Assembly: GCA_947374125.1 (NCBI GenBank)
Contig: CANCAR010000090.1
Location: 1 to 10,764, forward strand
Origin: Hyphomicrobiales bacterium
GTDB lineage: Bacteria > Pseudomonadota > Alphaproteobacteria > Rhizobiales > Beijerinckiaceae
Direction: 5' to 3'
Length of the DNA stretch: 10,764 bases
Part shown: positions 6,462-10,764 of the stretch, piece by piece
Numbering within the stretch: the first letter of the stretch is position 1
Layout: each line of letters begins with the position of its first letter
Notes under the pieces: generated by a model
Databases searched by the model: none
Told to the model about the DNA's origin: nothing
What the model saw: only the letters and a program-made list of their open reading frames with translations
Made by a program: the position numbers and the translations under genes

Positions 6462-6720
6462 GAAAATCTCCCATTCCTCAATCATTGTTGGCCGAATTGC
6501 GGCATAATCTCTGCCTTCGGCGCGTCTTTTGAAAAGCAAGGACGTACCGCCCTCGTCACCTTTCGTGCCCCTATCAAACAATCTCGCGTCACTTTTGTCA
6601 TCCCCTTTATTGGTGTCGACGCAATAGACTAAAATCGGGTCGGGTTTTGGCAATGCTCACAGCGCCTGCAATGGCTTTCTCGGTGCGTGAATGGCCGTGA
6701 AGCGTAGGGACTTTGACCTG
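6462..6720. promoter_or_regulatory. Divergent choX/betA intergenic control region
   Basis: 259 bp between two divergent genes of one pathway, so it must hold promoters for both strands. I see a short palindrome CTTTTGAAAAG at 6526-6536 and an imperfect direct repeat at 6555-6574 and 6588-6610 (GTCAC, a T-run, GT, then CCCCT). No convincing consensus -35/-10 pair and no BetI site can be assigned by eye, and no betI gene is in the window. Confidence 0.5.
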
Positions 6721-8382
6721 ATGACCACAGAGAGTTTCGATTATGTGATCGTCGGTGCGGGCTCCGCCGGCTGCGTGCTCGCCAATCGCTTGACCGAGGA
6801 TGGAAAATCAACGGTTGCCGTGCTTGAAGCAGGCGGCGGCGATAAGTCCGTCTTCATCCAGATGCCGACTGCGCTCTCGATCCCCATGGGCATGGACAAG
6901 TATAATTGGGGCTACCATACCGAGCCGGAGCCCTTCATGGACGGTCGCCGTCTTAATCTTCCGCGCGGGCGTGTGATCGGCGGGGGTTCCTCGATCAATG
7001 GCATGGTCTATATCCGCGGCAATGCGCTGGATTATGAGGGCTGGGAAGCGCAAGGGGCCAAAGGTTGGGGCTATCGCCACGTATTACCCTATTTCCGCAA
7101 AGCCGAGACGCGCCAAGAAGGCGGCGATGCCTATCGCGGAGCAAATGGCGCGTTGCATACGAGTTATGGGCCGTTGATAAACCCGCTCTATTCCGTTTTT
7201 GTCGAAGCAGCCCAGCAAGCAGGCTATGCCGCAACCGAGGATGTAAACGGTTATCGGCAAGAAGGCTTCGGCCGCATGGATAGAACCATCCACAAAGGCC
7301 GCCGATGGAGCGCAGCATCCGCCTATCTAAAGCCTGCCACGGCACGGAAAAATCTGAGCATACGGATTGGTGTTCAGGCGACAAAAATAGAATTTGAGGG
7401 GAAGCGAGCGGTGGCAATCCGCTATCTCAAGGGCGGAGTGGAACAGCTTATCCGTGCGCGGCGCGAGATTATCCTAGCGAGCGGGCCGATTAACTCGCCG
7501 CAGCTTTTGAAACTTTCCGGCATTGGACCAACAGACGAGTTAAAGGCGAATGGCATTACACCGCTGCATCATTTGCCCGGCGTTGGCGAAAATCTGCAAG
7601 ATCATTTGGAGTTCTATTTTCAACAGGCCTGTACTCGGCCTATCACGCTTTATTCCTCCATGAATGTGCTCGGGAAAGCGCTCATTGGCGTGCAGTGGGT
7701 GTTGTTTAAGAACGGCTTAGGTGCCACCAACCACTTTGAAAGCTGCGGCTTTATTCGCTCACGACCCGGTGTTCCTTACGCCGATATCCAATACCATTTC
7801 TTACCCGCCGCGATTGCCTATGATGGCAGCGTAAAGGCCGAGGCGCATGGATTTCAAGCGCATGCAGGACCGATGCGTTCGAAAAGCCGGGGCTGGGTGA
7901 AGCTCTCGTCTGGTGATCCACTGGCGGCTCCGAAAGTCCTGTTCAATTATATGAGCCATGAGGACGATCGAGTGGAAATGCGGGCTTGCGTGCGCCTCAC
8001 CCGTGAAATCTTCGGGCAAAAGGCTTTTGATGCCTATCGGGGCGAAGAATTGCTACCCGGTAAGGATGTGCAAACCGACGAACAGATCGATGCCTTTGTG
8101 CGGCATCATGCGGAAAGTGCCTATCATCCCTGCGGCACCTGCAAAATGGGCGATCCTTCGGACCCGTTTGCCGTTGTGGACGCCGAGACGCGCGTTATCG
8201 GGCTTGAAGGTCTTCGCGTCGTCGACACGTCCATCATGCCCACCATCACCACCGGCAATCTGAATGCTCCCGCCATCATGATCGGGGAGAAGGCATCGGA
8301 CATCATCAGGGGCCTATCGCCGCTGCCCGCATCGAACGTGCCGTTCTATCGCGCTGAGGGTTGGGAAGAGCGACAGCGCTAA
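6721..8382 (+). CDS. betA: Choline dehydrogenase (GMC family flavoprotein)
   Basis: Flavin-dependent oxidation of choline to betaine aldehyde, membrane-associated and feeding the respiratory chain; 553 residues from this start. Visible in order: FAD dinucleotide-binding motif VGAGSAG (11-17) ending at the acidic residue in LEAGG, the GMC signature PRGRVIGGGSSINGMVY, the second GMC signature ASGPINSPQLLKLSGIGP, and the C-terminal active site with His469 in YHPCGTCKMG and the NLNAP motif (Asn513/Asn515). An in-frame ATG at 6691 would add 10 residues; I prefer 6721 because TAGGGA lies 10 bases upstream and the protein then begins just before the FAD fold as in BetA proteins. It is divergent from choX, so uptake and oxidation of choline are probably controlled together. 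BetB and BetI are not in the window. A related GMC alcohol dehydrogenase is possible but less likely in this context. Confidence 0.88.
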   Translation: MTTESFDYVIVGAGSAGCVLANRLTEDGKSTVAVLEAGGGDKSVFIQMPTALSIPMGMDKYNWGYHTEPEPFMDGRRLNLPRGRVIGGGSSINGMVYIRGNALDYEGWEAQGAKGWGYRHVLPYFRKAETRQEGGDAYRGANGALHTSYGPLINPLYSVFVEAAQQAGYAATEDVNGYRQEGFGRMDRTIHKGRRWSAASAYLKPATARKNLSIRIGVQATKIEFEGKRAVAIRYLKGGVEQLIRARREIILASGPINSPQLLKLSGIGPTDELKANGITPLHHLPGVGENLQDHLEFYFQQACTRPITLYSSMNVLGKALIGVQWVLFKNGLGATNHFESCGFIRSRPGVPYADIQYHFLPAAIAYDGSVKAEAHGFQAHAGPMRSKSRGWVKLSSGDPLAAPKVLFNYMSHEDDRVEMRACVRLTREIFGQKAFDAYRGEELLPGKDVQTDEQIDAFVRHHAESAYHPCGTCKMGDPSDPFAVVDAETRVIGLEGLRVVDTSIMPTITTGNLNAPAIMIGEKASDIIRGLSPLPASNVPFYRAEGWEERQR

Positions 8383-8413
8383 CAGCCCATACGTAAAGGG
8401 AAAATTGCGCTAC

Positions 8414-8430
8414 TTTAGAAAAGCTATAAA
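8414..8430. promoter_or_regulatory. Candidate Irr-box (ICE-like) site upstream of FTR1 gene
   Basis: The 17-bp stretch TTTAGAAAAGCTATAAA fits the inverted-repeat pattern I recall for rhizobial iron control elements (TTTAGAA, 3 bases, TTCTAAA) at 12 of 14 arm positions. It lies about 100 bases before an iron permease gene, where Irr control would make sense. The consensus is from memory and the local sequence is AT-rich, so chance similarity is possible. Confidence 0.35.
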
Positions 8431-8463
8431 GTATTGATTTTAAACATTTTTATTCTTTTCTAA
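8415..8463. repeat. Perfect 9-bp inverted repeat upstream of FTR1 gene
   Basis: TTAGAAAAG (8415-8423) and CTTTTCTAA (8455-8463) are exact reverse complements separated by 31 AT-rich bases. The left arm overlaps the ICE-like site, and the right arm overlaps the -35 position of the extended -10 candidate downstream. It may be a pair of operator half-sites, or a weak AT-rich hairpin after betA. Confidence 0.5.
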
Positions 8464-8484
8464 GAGCCAGTGAAATGGTATTCT
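8456..8484 (+). promoter_or_regulatory. Candidate extended -10 promoter for the FTR1 gene
   Basis: TGGTATTCT (8476-8484) matches an extended -10 element; 17 bases upstream the -35 position (8456-8461, TTTTCT) is weak, as such promoters allow. The -35 position is covered by the right arm of the upstream inverted repeat, so a bound repressor would block it. Confidence 0.3.
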
Positions 8485-8528
8485 CTCCTCTTGCAGCGAC
8501 GCCTTGAACGTCGTGATGTGAAAGGAAA

Positions 8529-9365
8529 ATGATAGCCATGACTGATCTAGCTCTCTCGGATGTTTCTTGGAGTATTTTTGTTCAATCCGCCTCTATTTTA
8601 TTGCGTGAAGGGCTTGAGGTGATCCTCGTCCTCGGTGCGCTTGTCGCTTATCTCGTGAAATCCGGCGCCGGTTCGCGCCTCTCTGCGCTCTATTCGGGCG
8701 CGGCACTTGGCGTTGTCGCGAGCTTTGGATTCGCCTTTTTGATTGAGGCCGTCTTTGGCGAAGCTGAAAGTAAGATGTTTGAAGGCGTCAGCATGCTCAT
8801 CGCTGCTGGTTTGATGGTCTATGTCAGCGGCTGGCTGTTTGTGCGGCAAGACCCGCGTGCCTGGCAGGCCTATCTCCGAACCCATGCGGATGGAGCTTTG
8901 GCGGCCACTAATGTCGGCCTTTCGGTTGGCATTCTGGCCTTTTTCTCCGTGATCCGCGAAGGCGCGGAGACGGTCGTGTTTTATCATGCGCTCTCGAACT
9001 CTGTCGGAGGATGGTCGGCATCCCTTTTAGCAGGGTTTATGGTATCCGCCGTGGCGCTCGCGATTCTCTTCGGGGTCATGCGGGTTGTTTCCGTAAGACT
9101 GCCGCTTCGCCCGCTGTTCATCGTCACCTCGGCCTTCTTGTTTGTGATGGCGTTCCAGTTTGTGGGCGACGGCTTGCATGAATTCCAGGAGGCAAACCTG
9201 CTTTCCGAGAGCGATATCAACCTGCCTCATCTGCTGGCCGGTATCGGGTTCAAGGAAACATTGGAGGCACTTGGTGCACAGCTCGTCTTGCTGATCGGCG
9301 TGGTTGCAACCTTCGCTATGTTGCATTTCCGTGGAAGCACAACGCCTGCCGTTGCTGGTCGGTGA
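8529..9365 (+). CDS. FTR1-family high-affinity iron permease
   Basis: A 278-residue integral membrane protein of the FTR1/EfeU iron permease family. Two copies of the family's iron-binding REXXE motif are clear: REGLE at 26-30 in the first membrane segment and REGAE at 143-147 in a later one. About seven hydrophobic segments are visible (roughly 31-45, 58-76, 87-105, 131-142, 165-185, 192-210, 250-268), with a predicted soluble loop near 106-125 and an acidic loop near 212-232 (DGLHEFQEANLLSESD). Length matches EfeU. Start choice is uncertain: AAAGGA ends only 2 bases before the ATG at 8529 but 11 bases before the in-frame ATG at 8538. No EfeO, EfeB or other iron gene is in the window, so it stands alone between betA and the mttB-like gene. 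The upstream region carries iron-regulator-like sites. Confidence 0.88.
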   Translation: MIAMTDLALSDVSWSIFVQSASILLREGLEVILVLGALVAYLVKSGAGSRLSALYSGAALGVVASFGFAFLIEAVFGEAESKMFEGVSMLIAAGLMVYVSGWLFVRQDPRAWQAYLRTHADGALAATNVGLSVGILAFFSVIREGAETVVFYHALSNSVGGWSASLLAGFMVSAVALAILFGVMRVVSVRLPLRPLFIVTSAFLFVMAFQFVGDGLHEFQEANLLSESDINLPHLLAGIGFKETLEALGAQLVLLIGVVATFAMLHFRGSTTPAVAGR

Positions 9366-9419
9366 TTAGACGGAATTGGTCGTTCTAAGACTTTGCTTCG
9401 CGGCCCCTTCTGGGATTTA

Positions 9420-9434
9420 CTGTCTTAACGACAG
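9420..9434. promoter_or_regulatory. Short palindrome before the mttB-like gene
   Basis: CTGTCTTAACGACAG has 5-bp complementary arms around TTAAC and lies 21 bases before the mttB-like ATG. There is no T-run after it, so it is not a convincing terminator of the FTR1 gene; an operator or a small leader hairpin is more likely. Evidence is limited to symmetry and position. Confidence 0.25.
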
Positions 9435-9455
9435 ATAAAACCAAGGGAGGCCGCG

Positions 9456-10764
9456 ATGGGTGTCGAAGACGCAGGAATAGGGCGCAAACAACGCTCAGGC
9501 GGTCGCGACGCACGTCAACGCGGCCGTTCCGGACCAAGCGCTCCGGCCTATATATCCCGCGTCATTCCCCCTTACGAGATGATGTCTGAGGCGGGGCTCG
9601 TTGCACTTGAGAACGAGGCCGACCGGATCTTGGAGGATATTGGCTTCGAAATTCGCGGCGACGATGAAGCGCTAGCCCTTTTCAAAGCCGCAGGTGCTGA
9701 CGTCAACGACCAACGCATCGTCTTTCCTCGCGGGCTTGTGCGCTCGATTATTCAGGCGACAACCCCTCGTGAATTTACCCAATACGCCCGCAACCCCGCA
9801 CGGAATGTGGTGATTGGCGGCAATAATACCGTCTTCTCGCCCGCTTACGGCTCGCCCTTTGTGACCGATATCGACAAAGGCCGCCGCTATGGGACGATTG
9901 AGGATTTCCAAAATTTTGTGAAACTCGCCTATTCAACGCCCTATTTGCACCATTCGGGCGGCACCGTGTGCGAGCCCGTCGATTTGCCCGTGAATAAGCG
10001 CCATTTGGAGATGGTTTATTCGCACATCAAATATTCCGACAAAGCCTTTATGGGCTCGGTGACAACGGCACCTCGCGCCGCTGAATCGATCGAGCTTTGC
10101 CGGGTGTTGTTTGGTGCGGAATTTGTCGATCAACATTGCGTGATTTTGGGCAATGTGAACGTGAATTCTCCGCTGGTGCTGGACGGCGAAGCAAGCCGAG
10201 TGATCCGTACCTATGCGGCAGCGAACCAAGCCGCTGTCTGTGTGCCTTTTATTTTAAGCGGTGCCATGGGGCCGGTAACAACCGCTGGCGCGTTGGCGCA
10301 ATGCTTTGCCGAGGCGATGGTGTGCGTGGCGCTGACCCAATTGGAGCGCCCCGGCGCACCGGCCATTTTGGGGAATTTCCTCTCGTCTATGTCACTCAAA
10401 ACCGGTGCGCCCACCTTTGGCACGCCAGAGCCTGCTTTGGGCTATTTTGCCATCGGCCAATTGGCGCGTCGTTTGGGCGTTCCGTTGCGGTGTGGCGGCA
10501 ATCTCTGCGCCTCAAAAATTCCCGATGCTCAGGCCGCTTATGAAAGCGCCAATTCGATGTGGCCCGCCTTTTTATGCGGTGCGAATTTTATTTTGCATGC
10601 CGCCGGATGGGCAGAAGGCGCACTCTCGATGTCCTATGAGAAATTCATCATGGATACCGAGCAATGCGGCGCGTTTCATGTGATTGGGGGCGGATTGCCA
10701 ACGGATGAAAACGCCTTGGCGCATGACGCGTTTTTGGAAGTCGAACCGGGCAAGCACTTTTTGG
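9456..10764 (+). CDS. Trimethylamine methyltransferase (MttB) family protein, non-pyrrolysine, 3' end cut
   Basis: 436 codons are present from the ATG at 9456 to the right edge; relatives are about 480-520 residues, so a C-terminal part is missing. Members transfer a methyl group from a quaternary amine to a corrinoid protein. The N-terminal 30 residues form a basic, disordered tail (RKQRSGGRDARQRGR), then the MttB barrel follows: NNTVFSPAYGSPFVTD (123-138), LHHSGGTVCEP (164-174), SGAMGPVT (268-275) and LRCGGNLCASKIPDAQAAYE (344-363). The frame has no in-frame TAG, and the pyrrolysine region of true trimethylamine enzymes falls near 345-353 with ordinary residues, so this is the non-pyrrolysine branch, which includes glycine betaine, proline betaine and carnitine methyltransferases. 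AGGGAGG lies 5 bases before the ATG, a very strong ribosome site. Given the neighbours, glycine betaine is the best-guess substrate. No corrinoid protein is in the window. Confidence 0.9.
   Translation, partial: MGVEDAGIGRKQRSGGRDARQRGRSGPSAPAYISRVIPPYEMMSEAGLVALENEADRILEDIGFEIRGDDEALALFKAAGADVNDQRIVFPRGLVRSIIQATTPREFTQYARNPARNVVIGGNNTVFSPAYGSPFVTDIDKGRRYGTIEDFQNFVKLAYSTPYLHHSGGTVCEPVDLPVNKRHLEMVYSHIKYSDKAFMGSVTTAPRAAESIELCRVLFGAEFVDQHCVILGNVNVNSPLVLDGEASRVIRTYAAANQAAVCVPFILSGAMGPVTTAGALAQCFAEAMVCVALTQLERPGAPAILGNFLSSMSLKTGAPTFGTPEPALGYFAIGQLARRLGVPLRCGGNLCASKIPDAQAAYESANSMWPAFLCGANFILHAAGWAEGALSMSYEKFIMDTEQCGAFHVIGGGLPTDENALAHDAFLEVEPGKHFL

Noticed and set aside
6462..6653. N-terminal extension of choX to an ATG at 6653
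   Set aside because: The 64 extra residues are polar and would bury the signal peptide; a good ribosome site and the signal peptide both begin at 6461.
6995..7417. 140-codon open frame antisense to betA
   Set aside because: Composition is that of a reverse-complement shadow and betA motifs cover the same bases.
9027..9326. 99-codon open frame antisense to the FTR1 gene
   Set aside because: His- and Gln-rich shadow of membrane-protein codons, without a start signal or known domain.
9420..9434. Palindrome as an intrinsic terminator of the FTR1 gene
   Set aside because: The stem is only 5 bp with low GC and no T-run follows on the plus strand.
9456..10764. Pyrrolysine-containing trimethylamine methyltransferase
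   Set aside because: No in-frame TAG occurs and the corresponding region carries ordinary residues.
1..10764. CRISPR arrays, tRNA or rRNA genes, insertion sequences
   Set aside because: No regularly spaced repeats, no recognisable tRNA/rRNA sequence and no transposase were seen.

Overview
The window looks like a chromosomal segment of an alphaproteobacterium, probably of the Rhizobiales/Hyphomicrobiales type. The closest recognisable relatives of its genes are the rhizobial choline transporter ChoXWV, choline dehydrogenase BetA, and the rhizobial carnitine enzymes. Base composition is moderate and similar throughout. Most of the window concerns uptake and breakdown of quaternary amines (carnitine, choline, glycine betaine). 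All protein assignments come from reading motifs; no database search was made.

Layout. Positions 1-2575 (minus strand) hold a tight operon transcribed leftward: cdhC (3-dehydrocarnitine cleavage enzyme, BKACE/DUF849), cdhB (betainyl-CoA thioesterase), and an acyl-CoA dehydrogenase whose last residues lie beyond the left edge. Positions 2576-3296 (plus strand) carry a 38-residue cysteine-rich small ORF, a pair of identical near-palindromic operator-like repeats, and an antitoxin-like XRE regulator with no visible toxin. Positions 3297-6461 (minus strand) hold the choline ABC importer operon choX-choW-choV, with a palindromic repeat between choX and choW. A 259-bp divergent intergenic region separates it from betA (6721-8382, plus). 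It is followed on the plus strand by an FTR1-family iron permease (8529-9365) with an Irr-box-like AT-rich upstream region, then by a trimethylamine methyltransferase (MttB) family gene without an in-frame amber codon, cut by the right edge.

How the genes fit together. ChoXWV imports choline and BetA oxidises it to betaine aldehyde. CdhC and CdhB turn 3-dehydrocarnitine into glycine betaine via betainyl-CoA. The acyl-CoA dehydrogenase could feed gamma-butyrobetaine into carnitine. The non-pyrrolysine MttB relative is a candidate for demethylating glycine betaine or a related quaternary amine. Several expected partners are not in the window: carnitine dehydrogenase (CdhA), betaine aldehyde dehydrogenase (BetB), BetI, and a corrinoid protein for MttB. 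The iron permease is the odd gene out.

Points most worth a second look are the Asp in place of the usual catalytic Glu in the acyl-CoA dehydrogenase, the small CPADCLCPSC protein, the twin operators before the orphan antitoxin-like gene, the Irr-box-like site before the FTR1 gene, and the MttB homologue as the outlet of the pathway.
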